NCBI GenBank assembly: GCA_036345935.2
Contig: JADWOT020000004.1
Span: forward strand, 1,968,860 to 2,032,859
Source: Taenia hydatigena
Taxonomy: Eukaryota > Platyhelminthes > Cestoda > Cyclophyllidea > Taeniidae
DNA length: 64,000 nt
Direction: 5' to 3'
Shown here in pieces: positions 33,724 through 44,250 of the stretch (the first letter of the stretch is position 1; the number at the start of each line of letters is the position of its first letter). The notes beneath the pieces were generated by a model. The model ran no database searches and was not told the DNA's origin. It saw nothing but the letters and a program-made list of their open reading frames with translations. The position numbers and the translations under genes are program-made.

Positions 33724-34309
33724 GGCCTCGTGGGCTGGCCTCTAAGGCATTCCAGCGGTTCCATTCCCTTTGTTTGGTAAATGCATATTCTGCCTTATCA
33801 TGATGCATTCTTTTGTTTTTAAGAAAGTCTCAGGTACACAATCGTTCGAATGTATACCGGGTGTGCCGGGCTGCATGAGCAGGATATTTTCATGCGTTCG
33901 ACACTTGGTCTAACGAGTTTGCCCTAAGTTCAAACATTAGTGTAGCTTCAAATTAGACAATTTTTTGCTGTATTTACAGTAACAACTTTGTTCAGCGACC
34001 TCCCATCAGCTCCATTCGGATATGAAGAGGAAGCAACGTTGTTCTAGGCGTAAACAGCAAAGGCACACTTCTGTAAAAGAGTAGCGGTCTTAGACCAATT
34101 CACAAATCACTGCATGTATGTATTGAGATTTGCGTTGGATGCAACCCTCTATGAGCATCCATTTGACATGAAAATAAGCTAAGTAAAAGACCGGTGCTCC
34201 ATGTGTTCTGTTTGATAATGTATAGCAGAAAGGTGCATAAAATTGTCTTTATTTATTGCAGATGAGAGTGAGATTACTTTCCAAATCGGCTGATTGATGT
34301 TCAATTATA

Positions 34310-35345
34310 GAATGTTTAAGTGTGCAGGTTGGTATTTATTTGCTGACCAACTTTCGGTACATCGTTCGCATTTGTGAATTGGGAGTGAGCGTTGCTGTAT
34401 CGAAATGAACATTGGTTTCATCTCATCTGCTGAATTCGATGAACCTAAAATTGGACAGTAAATATCTGGACGAAGCGGAGGAGGCTGCAAGGCACAGGTG
34501 CGATTGTGAGGACATGAGGCATTGCATGGTGCGTAAATTCAACTTTGCATAACCTCCTACTTGCATTCATTGATGCTTCTGCTTTGCATTTCGCTTTGAA
34601 GTCTTCGAATTCTAAATGCGCTGTCTTGAATTATTGTCATGAGTATGTACCTCCTTTTCTTGTAAGTTGATTAATGCCGAATGTGACACTGATGTGTAAT
34701 CCGCTAAATTTGGTGAACGTATGCTTATTTGATTCCAATGCAGGAACAGGTTTGCTGGCTCATTATTTTGGTTTGATTATTTAGCAGTAGTCTATTACAC
34801 GTACGCAAAAGTTTGAACGACCTTCTTTACCTCCATTCTGATACATCACAATCCAACTTACCATGTTGCCTTATTACAATGAGTTCTGAGTGGGACAGAG
34901 CGCATATACATCGCACAATTTGCTTGAAATGTGACGTAAAACGTGTATGTTCTTTTTAAAAGATTTCGCTGGACAGATGGGCAGATAGATAAGATTGCGC
35001 TACAAAGAAATGCACTAGGGGCTTGAATTAGTCGATTCTGTTGGTGTCCATTAAAATGAGGCATTTTGGGCGACACTTGGTTATTGTCGGATCGGGGTTG
35101 TAGGGTGTGTGGCGGGAATGCATTGGATCATTATAATGCAGAATGTTGAGTTTTGCGGAATGAGTGGTGGCAAACAGCTGACATAGGATTTGTACAATAG
35201 GTGACGGAGGAAGTAGAAGAAGAAGAAGAAGAGGGGAGGCAACCACGAGACGTCGATGAGACAGCAGGTGGCCGATTAACAACACCTCCTCATTCTTCTC
35301 GTCGACCTTGCTCTGTAAGTGAAGAAAGGTTGCTGCCTTCTTTAT
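34310..35345. repeat. Right arm of the inverted repeat; 5' flank of the 35.2 kb RING-CH gene
   Basis: See the left arm. Because this arm covers the upstream region and first exon of the intact gene, the left arm carries a duplicated, reversed upstream region with no gene body behind it. Confidence 0.75.
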
Positions 35346-36244
35346 CCAACACATGCACTATATCGTCTGTATCTCCTCAGCCATTGTTGCATGGAAATGA
35401 GGACCTTCAAAGCGTTGGATCGACGGCCAGCAATGTAAGTCATGGTTCGCCGTTTTGTCGGATCTGTTGTGATTCCAATGATTCCCTAAATAATGAGGAG
35501 TTGGAATCTTGTGGTCGATTGATTGCACCGTGTCTGTGTGACGGGAGCACAAAATACGTGCACGAGAGGTGCATTCAGCGTTGGATTGAAGTTAGTCAGT
35601 CTTGGAGGTGTGAGCTGTGCCACTTTGTGTATGAGACACGCAAATGCATGAAACCGTTGAGAAAGGTAAGAATGTGTGCAGTGCATTCAATGCCAGCACA
35701 AACTAGTTGTTTTATTGTGGAGTACACTCATTCGCCTATTGTTGCTGAATTGTCCGTTCTATTTCCACTTAGGAAATGCTTTGCCAAATGGTTTAAAATG
35801 CCATCGTTTCCTTAAAAGCTGCTCTAATTTTATTGTTTTGCCACTACGACACCTTTAATTGTTTGCCTTGCACAAATTATTTGATTTTTGCAGTGGCGAT
35901 ATCTGCTCAATCTCTTCTGCTTTGTCGCCGTCAACTTGTTGTATCGAGTCTTCGGATCATGGTCGGGCTGTGCCTTCATTGCCGCGCTTGCACTGACGAG
36001 CATATTTGGTTCGGTGATGAATTGGCTGTACTGGTTAATACCTCCTCTGGTGTTCTGTGGTGTTGTCTGTGCTTGTTTAATTGTATACGATGAGGTGCAC
36101 TGCTGGCGTCGATTGAATTGTGTTACTGTGGTGCTCGAGCCATCGGATGAATGGATTGCGATGTTGAGGAGGGAACAGCGTTTGTGGAGTGGGCAACTGT
36201 GCATTGTACAAGGGGAGGAGGACACATTCTCTGCGATACCTTAG
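35201..36244 (+). CDS. RING-CH (MARCH-type) membrane E3 ubiquitin ligase, best gene of the window
   Basis: Two exons join in phase 0: 35,201-35,665 (155 codons, donor GTAAGA) and 35,894-36,244 (acceptor TTTTTGCAG, 116 codons and stop). The total is about 271 residues, close to MARCH2/3-like proteins. The first 45 residues are acidic (TEEVEEEEEEGRQPRD). Residues 85-143 form a complete C4HC3 RING-CH: C86, C89, C111, C113, H121, C124, C137, C140 (FCRICC, LIAPCLCDGS, YVHERC, CELC). Exon 2 has hydrophobic stretches at about residues 158-174 and 180-220, giving two or three membrane spans, then a 50-residue cytosolic tail. Such ligases ubiquitinate membrane proteins and change their trafficking. 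Position 35,201 is the first codon after an in-frame TAG and is GTG. ACAATAG just before it looks like an acceptor, so an upstream exon with the true ATG probably exists but was not found. Confidence 0.8.
35666..35893 (+). other. Intron of the 35.2 kb RING-CH gene
   Basis: 228 bases from GTAAGA to TTTTTGCAG. Both flanking exons are in phase 0. The equivalent acceptor (TTTTGCAG before a TGG codon) is kept in pseudogene copy 1 at 13,904, which supports the model. Confidence 0.7.
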
Positions 36245-37499
36245 GAGAAGATGAGGATGCAACGCCTTCTGGTGGATGACATTTGTTCTTCCAGTCCGAC
36301 CTGAATTATTTCTATATCCACCCATACTTGTACCCATAATTCCCGTGTCCACTATATTCTCGTATTCATTCCCCCCTTACCATGGGATGAGTGACTGTAG
36401 GGCAGCTGTACTGTTCTGAAAGACAAAGAACCAAATATTTTGTGGAAGTGTTGTTATTCTGCAAGCACACATCAGAATGTGTTATTTGAGGGCGACGAGG
36501 AGTGAGGGAGGTTTGTCTCATTGCGTGTTTCAAATGATTGTGTTTAATGCATTGAACTGTTCCTTAGCCGTTCATGATTGCTTCGCCTCTTCGTGTATAG
36601 CATTTATCTGTCTTATCATACCATATATGGCCGTGAATGGAATCCCTGTTGCCTGTGGATATATCCATTCTTCCCTCCATCTAATCGATTTCATTCCAGA
36701 TGCAAGAACCGCTTACAATTGCACCTGAGTGCCAAATGATGTGATAATCCAACGCCACAAATGTCGTGTGTCGTCGTGGTCATAAGATGGTTGCTAAGGT
36801 GATTTGATAATGCATATCAAGTTCTTCTAATTCAACTCATGTTGATAAATAGCACGTTGCTACCAACATCGGAGACGAATCTATCAATCGAGTCCATGAT
36901 GGTATTTTTGGTGATTTTATAACTCTAAATGGCTTTGATCGCATCAAATGCGAATGTGTCACCTCGGTGGGTGCGGGAGGTGGGATTTGAGGTAGGAGAA
37001 TGCAGACATTGCAGGTGTGGGGCTCTGAGAACGAAGGTAAAGCGGTCAGCCTTGACTAGACATCCCAAACCATCGTACGACACTAACTCATTACATTTTC
37101 ATGGACAGGGTGTGATAAAGCAGAAATTTAGGATGGCGAAGCCCTAATTTCGACGAATTTGATTCAGCAAGAAGGCTTCTCCTTGTGGTAGGAGACGTGA
37201 CAATACCTGCAGAGGACACGACTTCGTGTTCAACTCGCCCCGACATGGATTTACATTGACCAATGGGGATGGCGTGACCCTAAACCGAGGATGAGTCTGC
37301 GTCTGCGTCACTGCGTTTGGGTCATTGTTTTGTGCATCATTGGAACTAAGATGCTTTTTTAATGGTGCTAAAATTTGCGGCCATTCGATTTTAAGGTATA
37401 TACTTAGCCTTTTGCGTTTGCCTTCCTGCTACTAAAATGACGCATTTTGGCTATGAAATTGAATTCCAAAATCCATTTAATTATTCGCATTAAACACTG
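36245..37499. other. No recognised gene
   Basis: Just after the stop, the run 'gaggatgcaacgccttct' resembles 15,048 (gaggatgcgacgttttct) downstream of copy 2, so the 3' flank was duplicated too. Beyond that nothing was recognised; a frame at 36,477-36,728 has a hydrophobic middle only. Confidence 0.4.
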
Positions 37500-38239
37500 A
37501 TGGAAGGAAGCGCAAGGGGCTGTCACATGAACATCGCATTAGCTCGAAATATCGTAGTTGTGAATAGTTAGGAGGCGCACAAGCGATGACTTGAACAATG
37601 ACCCAGACTTAGTGGAGTACTACCTCTTGGGTTTGTTGATGGGATGTAGCTTTTATTCGTTGCGAAGACTCAGTAATGTAGATAACTTTGGATTGCGGTA
37701 GAGAAGCATTATTTCAAGCATTGAATTTCACGATTGAAGCTAATTGCGTCTAGGGTGGAATGCGGAAGGCGGTATTGAATGCCCCTCTGCTCTTGCGCCA
37801 CATGTCTGCTTAAGCATCCTGAATTTGATTTTCTCATGATATTTACTTTCGGAAGCAACTGAAACAAGCATCGTGACCTCCACTGACCGGAGGATAGGCA
37901 CCAGTAGTTGGCACATCCCTTCTGTGCTAATTCACTTGGCAATCGAAGGAGCACAAACGAACAGCGGTAAGGTAGAGGAAAAGCTAAAGCAGATAAAGAG
38001 AGGCCACGAGAAGAGATAGCTCACGAAGGTGGAATACTAAAAGCCCTGTTTATATCTCGCATCAAGGAGACCTGTTGGCGATCGCATTTGGCCGTTGTCG
38101 GTGCTTGTTAAGGTGCCACGTTTTGAGCTGTACAGTGTTCCATTACTCCACTAAGGTTGAATCACTTTGAATGCAGACGTGTTGACTCGTTGCAATGCGG
38201 AACAATGGGCCATTTGGATGTTGGTAGACACATAATATT

Positions 38240-38500
38240 ATGATTTCATTGATGGTAGATGCAGATGGCATAACGAGGCCGCTAGGGAAGTGCAGGTGGC
38301 GGATTCATCCTCTCTCTTTGTGCCCTCCATCGACATTCCGCTTTTACAGTTTTCCTCATGTTTCGAAGGAGTTATCTCGCAATATTTTACCATTGCTCAG
38401 GCACCGTCTTTTTGTGCCTCTTCGTCTACAACACTTTTGCTCACACGCTACGAGCCTCTTTTGGCGATTGAAAGGACTTTTCCTGCTACTCTCATTTGAT
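38240..38500 (+). pseudogene. RING-CH 5'-like fragment in block X copy 1
   Basis: Begins ATGGTAGATGCAGATGGC, similar to the ATGGCCGACGCAGGGGA start at 21,666, followed by GTGCAG/GTGGCGGATTC, matching the 'gcaggtg' site of the other copies. No RING follows. The downstream sequence is shared with 16,885-16,940 and 50,380-50,440. Confidence 0.4.
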
Positions 38501-38509
38501 GCTCTCAAT

Positions 38510-38760
38510 GGCTAAGCATGCATTAACAGATTCGCAAGACATTGAGTGGTTGGGTGTCAACAGCACCGAACAAGGCTGCCTTCATGTGTCCGTTCATCTC
38601 TACGACACATGCATGTGCCAGTGATGAAAGGATTGTCCGCGCCACTGACCTCGCCTGTCAAATCTTTGTTCCATGTCTCGAAGCAAAATAACTACTGCGT
38701 ACAGTGGGCACTACTCCGTGTTCGACTTGCTTCCACGTCGGTTATCTTCGTTTAATGAGT
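38510..38760 (+). pseudogene. M17-like C-terminal piece, broken (block X copy 1)
   Basis: Codons read ALTDSQDIEWLGVNSTEQGC, then LHVSVHLYD, after which frameshifts and stops follow. The better copy at 50,520-50,698 reads LHVSVHLYIHACASGKRVI then RAT, resembling the M17 C-terminal stretch Trp-Leu-His-Val-Asp-Ile-Ala-Ala-Pro-Val-His-Ser-Gly-Glu-Arg-Ala-Thr-Gly. Confidence 0.35.
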
Positions 38761-39189
38761 CTTGGAGGTCACTGCTCTAATCAAGTCGCACATCTCGAGC
38801 ACGTCCATGCACGTAGATCATGGCGTGTTAGAACTCCATCACCAAGCATCAGAGGCGCTGAACAAACACATGTCTGTTTTGTTCATCCACTACCCTTGCG
38901 TAAAGTTTGCTAAAGGAATTAGTGAGGTTATTTGACCACTAGTTAACGTAGGGTCGGAAACATTGCGACACTGGCATGCCTAAAACCTCGACGAGTGGAT
39001 CCATTCATGGCGCATCATCCTCGCGGACTACACAGCTTCATGAGTAGACCAGAAATCCCGAGGGTAACAATTTGACTCGGTTATATAGATGCATATCCCA
39101 CCGAGATCGACATCTATGCACTCATTAAGCTCTTCCAGTAGTGACTTCGGAGCCCAACGTTTCCTCTAATTCGCTCTCACCTGGCTCCT

Positions 39190-39640
39190 CCTTTGAGACA
39201 ATGCAATCAACAACGCATTCCGCTTAGACCAATACGACAGAGCATTAGGATGACCACAAGTGCCAAGTGCATCATTGTTGATTTCCTGCGTGTCACAAAT
39301 GTACTAATGGAAAGGCGGCACCTATTGACTGACTGCTACTGTTTCGATTAACAGTGGTTGAAAGTTGCCTGTTGATATTAAGGTGGACCTTATTTGCACG
39401 TTGACTTGCAACGGCAAGAGCATTGCTTGCTGCAAAGCCTCATGCAGTTGCTGGTCTTGTGGTAGACGCATCTACTCTCCTCGACAAAATCACTTAGGCA
39501 CATCATTCTGTTCGCCTCAATCACCACTTGGCTATGGCAATCGGTCGTGCATACCACTGTGGCCTCGCAGTCGTCGCGTGAACAACGCACAACATGCACG
39601 ATTGCATGCAGCAGCGACTTCGGTTGACACCGATTCTTAG
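39190..39640 (+). pseudogene. M17-like piece, interrupted by an extra 155 bases
   Basis: Matches 51,160-51,450. After the codons KCIIVD an extra stretch of about 155 bases is present that copy 2 lacks; the homologous sequence then resumes (gctgcaaagcctcatg). It has no clean GT-AG ends, so it is more likely an insertion than an intron. Downstream frames are shifted. Confidence 0.35.
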
Positions 39641-39649
39641 CTTACTTCA

Positions 39650-40085
39650 CTAGCATGGACGGTTGTTGTAAAGTGCACTGGACCGACGGATGCATGGATC
39701 GGAAAATGACAATGATGGCTAAAAATTGTATTAGATACGGGGCGGCTGGTCATACAAACGAATGTCACCATATTGTATGTGTGGGGAGCATTTGAATGTG
39801 CAGGTAATGCATTGAGGATCATGCGCTGTGAGCAGAGGATACCTCGAAGCTTCGTGATCCTCTCTTCGCACATTCTAACGTCGAATTGAATAACTCACAC
39901 ACATTCGTATACTATTTAACAATCTTTAGGTTTCGCAGTGGAATAGCTTTTAAATGTGAACTCACCGAAGAAGGAGAAATGCTGTGGCTTTATAGAGCGG
40001 TGACATGGATGATCGATTGTGAGGGAATGAACATACACTGTGTAGGAACGAGAAGCAGCTCAAAAGTACCCTGTAGAAGGTAACC
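39650..40085 (+). pseudogene. M17-like core piece, decayed (block X copy 1)
   Basis: Reads NCIRYGAAGHTNECHHI in frame and then stops. It aligns with the open minus-strand copy at 30,090-29,950 (NCIKYEAAGHTNEVNHV). After a frameshift VELNNSHTFVYYLTIF aligns with IEVNNYNPFVDHLIIL. An acceptor-like TCTTTAG follows at 39,924-39,930 and opens the frame to 40,083. The Cys/His cluster looks like a zinc knuckle, but the spacing is wrong and the residues are not kept in the other copy. Confidence 0.35.
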
Positions 40086-40173
40086 CCTCCTCCTCATTCA
40101 ATTTCTCATCCTCGCAGCGCAACCCAACCTCGCAATTCATTTATTCGAAGGTTCTTCCACCACATACACGTAG

Positions 40174-40371
40174 CTTGTTCGAGGAGAGGCTGTTACGAAT
40201 TTGCACGGGACTGAAATCCGCAAAACGACGATCTTAGCGAAGCCGCCACTAACGAGGCTCATTATTCAAGAGAGGATGAGAGAGCACAACAGTGTTGTGG
40301 GAGTATTGGTGAATGCGGCAGCACTCAACCAAATCAACCAGCATGTGAAGATTGGCACAGGGATTTCATAA
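40174..40371 (+). pseudogene. 'GTEIRK' exon, block X copy 1 (shortened)
   Basis: After ACACGTAG the frame reads LVRGEAVTNLHGTEIRKTTI, then LAKPPLTRLIIQER, and stops at TAA after GTGIS. In copy 2 (52,000-52,215) the frame continues seven residues further. Three copies in the window (with 29.5 kb minus) keep many of the same residues. Family unknown. Confidence 0.4.
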
Positions 40372-40648
40372 ATGTAGAACTTCCACTAAAAAGAAGAAGA
40401 ACTGCCATCCGTCTGGCATCCATCACGACAATGCACTAGCCAGCCAAACTACGTTAACGGTGGATGGATGCGTAGTGGAGGAACGAATGAATGGAAGCTG
40501 ATACAGAGCATGGCTGCCATCCAAATGCAAGCAAATATTTTCAAGTATGCACTAAACAGGTTGCTCTGTAAAGGGCTGTTTAAAAGCAGGCTTACTTATA
40601 AATGAATTAACCATTTTATGCGCATGTATGCATAAGGTGCCTTCTTAC

Positions 40649-41014
40649 TTTCCACTGCCGCACGCCTTTATTCTGTCTGGCCTGTCTGCGCATGACATAC
40701 TTAAAGTGGCACAGCTCACATTCCTTCGACCGACTGACTTCAATAATCCAGTGTTGAATGCACCACTGGTGGACATGTTTCACGCTTCCACTACACAGGC
40801 ATGGCGCAATCAATCGTCCACGAGACTCCCACTCGCAATCATTCGTGAATTCGTCTGATTGGTGGCATATTCGGCAAAACGGCGTGCTGTGAGCAGAAAT
40901 GCTACGCAAAGATCCGAGCTTTTGCGAGTTTTGTGTTCTACGCAACATTGACCAAGGTAAAGCAGAGAAAGTGATGGAGGTGTTGGAGAAGGTTGGCAGT
41001 GACATGTTGCTCAA
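40649..41014 (-). CDS. RING-CH domain exon, intact zinc ligands, no membrane exon found
   Basis: The minus-strand frame has 122 codons from ATG at 41,014 to a GTAAGA donor (40,648 downwards). Residues 46-105 form a full RING-CH with C47, C50, C72, C74, H82, C85, C99 and C102 (FCRIC, LIAPCLCSGS, HVHQWC, CELC). An extra Ile codon (HWIIEVS versus RWIEVS) is present relative to the 35 kb gene. Upstream residues (LPTFSNTSITFSAL) match LPSLSNTCTISSV of that gene. No exon with membrane segments was found downstream on the minus strand; that side holds the M17-like relics of block X. It is either a truncated gene or one spliced to an exon I cannot see. The ATG may be internal, since the 5' side is disturbed by an insertion. 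Confidence 0.5.
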
Positions 41015-41129
41015 AGGCAGTCGAACATTCTAGGATTAGCATTCTGAGGTTGAATGTTAACAATAATATCGAAATTTAATTAGATGGCAGCGACATGTTG
41101 CCGCTTGCAAGGGAATCTCGAATGAAGGA

Positions 41130-41651
41130 ATGGACGAAACGGTAAACTTATCAGCTGCAATTCAGTTGAATCCTGCTGTTTATCACTCCCCTTCCTCCGT
41201 CTTCTTCTTTACCCATGATTTTCTGATTAACAATCAACACCATCAAGGTAATGGCGAGGGGAGGGTGGTCCATACAGACAATCTCTTAAAACTGAGATTT
41301 TCGAAGGTGGTGAAGAAGCGGCACCACCATAAAAGGCGCAAGTTGCGCCTTTTCGTTTTCACCTTCCGTCTATATCTTTGCACTTGCTTTGCCACACCTT
41401 ATTTATGTAATCAAAAGAATTCTGCTCTTGCAGCCTCTTTTGCTGTCCAAGTGGAACGACTTCAGGTGCAGTCGAGCACAGCAATTAAGGCTGCACCCGT
41501 GTCAGCAGCATCCTCCGTTTCAGGACTAAGTGCCTCCTCTTCCGACACTGATGCACACCAGCATTCTAAACATCAAGTGGTGTTGGATGAAATTGATAGA
41601 CACAACCGACGTGTCTTGGCTAAGAAAGGCATTTTTAGAATGTGTACGTGA
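41130..41651 (+). CDS. Y gene, copy 1 (unknown function), GC donor or retained intron
   Basis: Open for 173 codons. Residues from GEGRVVHTDN through KKRHHHKRR match exon 1 of the better copy at 58,125, and the Ser-rich end with VVLDEIDRHNRRVLAKKGIF matches its exon 2. Where copy 2 has a GTAAGT donor, this copy has GCAAGT (41,338). The 96-base intron is a multiple of three and has no stop, so it can be read through or spliced with the same frame kept. The first 38 residues differ from copy 2 because block X sequence is joined just upstream, so the native first exon may be lost. Confidence 0.4.
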   Translation: MDETVNLSAAIQLNPAVYHSPSSVFFFTHDFLINNQHHQGNGEGRVVHTDNLLKLRFSKVVKKRHHHKRRKLRLFVFTFRLYLCTCFATPYLCNQKNSALAASFAVQVERLQVQSSTAIKAAPVSAASSVSGLSASSSDTDAHQHSKHQVVLDEIDRHNRRVLAKKGIFRMCT

Positions 41652-44250
41652 AGTTCTTATCCCTTCGTCTGCCCCTCTGAGCTGCTTTGGTAACTTGCTA
41701 GGAGTCCACTTTCGGAGTATTTTGATAGCATTTGCAGTCACAAAGGGCACCGTCGAAGTAGTTGAATGCAGCCTCCTCACACACAAATCCAACGCTAAGC
41801 TAAACGCAAACCTTCCACTTCCAGTTTGGTGCTTGTAGGACATTATGCTCAATTCCTCCTCACTACGTCAAAATTTTACATAATGTCATAGCGCTCTTAA
41901 TCCACTTCATTCACAGAATCTCGTATCTGATTCCTTTTGGATAATTATTACCATTCAAGCCGTCACTGTAGTGGAAGCGACATCTATCCCTCAATAGTAG
42001 TGGCTAGCATGCGAATCTTCTTTTTCTTCTTCTTTGCATTTCGTAGTTCAACAACGGAGGGCTGCGCTCGCTCCTACTCAGCGGCGTAAAGCGTCGCGGT
42101 CGAAAGCTGGCGCCCGACCATAGCAAACCAATGATCCCTTCTCACACAACAGCGCTCCCTCCCTCCCTTCCTCACTTTTTTATGCAGCAATGCGTTTTAA
42201 TGAAGTGCACACTCATGTTATACCTCTCTCCATTGAACATATACGGGTTGGGGTGTAGGGTCTGACTGCTTATTCTTATGTGCTAAGCCGACGGCTTCTT
42301 ACTTCATCAGACCATTCACTGCATCGTATGCGCTGCTAACTAATGCATCATCTGGAGGAAAACATTGCTACCTCTCATTGCTACATGAATGGGGATGTCG
42401 GAATGTCACTGACCTTGCCAAACGTTGAATATTCCTGCAAAGCATACATCTGAAAACGCTAGTTGCATTAAATTGCACAGTTAAGCGAGTGAGAGTAAAG
42501 AGGGTAGAGGAAGAAGTTTGTGTTACTCATCCATCCTTATACAGTGCTTGCGACACTGACACCATTTTCGTAGCAGCCGATTGCTAAACATTCTCCGAAC
42601 GACTAAACTTTTGCACAGAGGCTACGAAAGTAGTAGCACCTTGATGACAGTTCCATTGACAGTTGAGATAGTGAGTTGGTCGCTCATCTGACGCGAGAAG
42701 AAGCCCTAGTCGAGCCCTTACAACAACAGTGCTGGCTAGAGCCATTTAGTTTTTGCTCTAATTTTTATTTTACCTAATTCCTTCTTACCACTAAAACTTT
42801 AAGTATGATCGCCCCTTGTTTTGTCAGCTGGAAGCACGCTATTTTATTGCAAAGACACACTAATGGCATCATGCGTTGTTGTTGGCCTCAAGTGGAGACA
42901 ACATCATGAATCAGTAGATGGATTGACGGGAATGTGGGTGAATGAACGTTAGTTAAGTTTATGCGGTCACGTAATCACAGAGTGTTAGTGAGAGGAGCTT
43001 ACAGGGAAGGGGTGGGGCGTGTGAGTGAGCTGTCATCGCTTAACTCATGTCACCGTGTCGTGTCATGTTGTGAGACTGAGGTCAAAAGAAGCCATGAGCT
43101 TCGTTCCAGGGAGTGCGACAGGGAGGAATTGTACGGTTGATAAAAGTGGTGTGAGAAATGGCACAACTGCTTAAAGGATTAATCGGCGTAGTTGAGACGT
43201 CAAATGTAAAGAGACTGTCTCAGGCAGTAAGGAAATTGTGTGGCGATAGAACTGTCATTTGAATTGCTATCAGGCACCTCACATCCGCGTCTTCACCGTG
43301 GTGCCTTAATGCCTTTTGACCGGCGAGAGGCTATCACTGTTGGTATCATTGGCACCAATGTGAACCTTTGACAAGCGCAGCGGCATTCGGCATTTCATAT
43401 CCATCCGGCCACCAACAATGGTGTGAAGGTTGCTGTACCTCTTGCAGTTGCCATTAGCGATGATTGGTACCTTTGAAGTAAAAAAGAGAGAGCTCACTAG
43501 GAGCTCCTGCCTCCTGACTCACCCCACATCTTTCTACAAACACAAATTCCTTCCTATGTATCCTCTTCTATATGGACATTTCCAAACCCTGTTTACGTTC
43601 CTGTAGCATCATTTCAGCTCTTGGACTAGCAGCGTTGCAAAGACTATGTCCAGTTAAATTGTTGCTATCAGACAAGTCTACTGCACTGAATTGTACGTGT
43701 TTTCTTATATGGTGGTCTCTTTTCCGCCTCTAACTTTTACCGATTTGGTTTGACTCTTGGGTGGACAAAAGTGTCGCAGGCTACAAATCGCGAATCGGAA
43801 CAACTGCAGCCGACGCTTTGTTTAGAATGCCTAAAAAGTGGGGCCTCAGCGATGAGCTATGAGACGTTTTAAATTCCGACTCAGTTCCTGTTTTCCCCCA
43901 CCTTCATCTAACTGACGCTAAAATGTGGGTGTCATTGTCTTGCTCTACTCAAACAAAATAAGTAACATCTTGCTTTTACCAACTCGACCGAAATCACTGG
44001 AGTGTATGGGAGAGTACGATGACGGTCAACGCTGCTTTGCGATTGCTGAAGTGCAAGCGACATTACGATAGCTGAGTTACGGCAAGTCTAAACAATCAAG
44101 ACACTCTACTTCTGGTATAAATGGGTGCCAAGGAATTCCGCTTGAACGCTGAAATTAGACGGCGTTGCACGATTCGTGCCCCAAACCACTTGGCTGTACT
44201 TACGGGGTTGCAATTTCTTATGCCACATTGAATGCCATTGCCATAGAAAT
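41240..44250 (+). repeat. Block Y copy 1
   Basis: Direct repeat of 58,205-61,225, about 16.95 kb away. Identity by eye is around 90% with small indels. Copy 1 contains an extra stretch near 42,380-42,540 that copy 2 lacks. It carries the two-exon gene described next, then about 2.5 kb without a recognised gene. Confidence 0.85.
41652..44250. other. Remainder of block Y copy 1, no clear gene
   Basis: The stretch 41,640-41,840 is conserved in copy 2 and is open in several frames on both strands, including a minus-strand frame of 108 codons (41,526-41,852), so none can be chosen. An Arg-rich plus-strand piece after TTTCGTAG at 42,047 (QQRRAALAPTQRRKASRSKAG) is present in both copies. Around 43,300-43,470 both copies show a short shared coding-like piece (PFDRREAITVGIIGTNVN) with a following stop. 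Confidence 0.4.

Larger units (their letters stand above)
37500..41230 (+). repeat. Block X copy 1
   Basis: Direct repeat of 49,499-52,945, about 12 kb apart. Long runs match (aggagcacaaacgaacagcggta; gcatggacggttgttgtaaagtgcactgg). Copy 1 is longer because of several insertions: about 155 bases near 39,285-39,440, and about 90 bases near 41,010-41,095 carrying the element also seen at 1-200. Confidence 0.85.

Noticed and set aside
39700..39790. Retroviral-type zinc knuckle (Cys..Tyr..His..Cys) suggesting a gag relic
   Set aside because: The spacing is not Cys-x2-Cys-x4-His-x4-Cys, the second Cys is Tyr, and the homologous copy at 30 kb lacks the last Cys. No reverse transcriptase, integrase or long terminal repeats were found in the window.
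41630..41660. Programmed frameshift at the ATTTTTAGA run joining GIFRMCT with KAFLECVREV
   Set aside because: The run does not fit a standard -1 slippery heptamer in the zero frame. A further exon or simple end of the gene is a simpler explanation.
41526..41852. Minus-strand frame of 108 codons conserved in 58,606-58,938
   Set aside because: The same bases are open in two plus-strand frames in both copies, and one of these continues a spliced gene model. High overall identity means that open frames on any strand would appear conserved.
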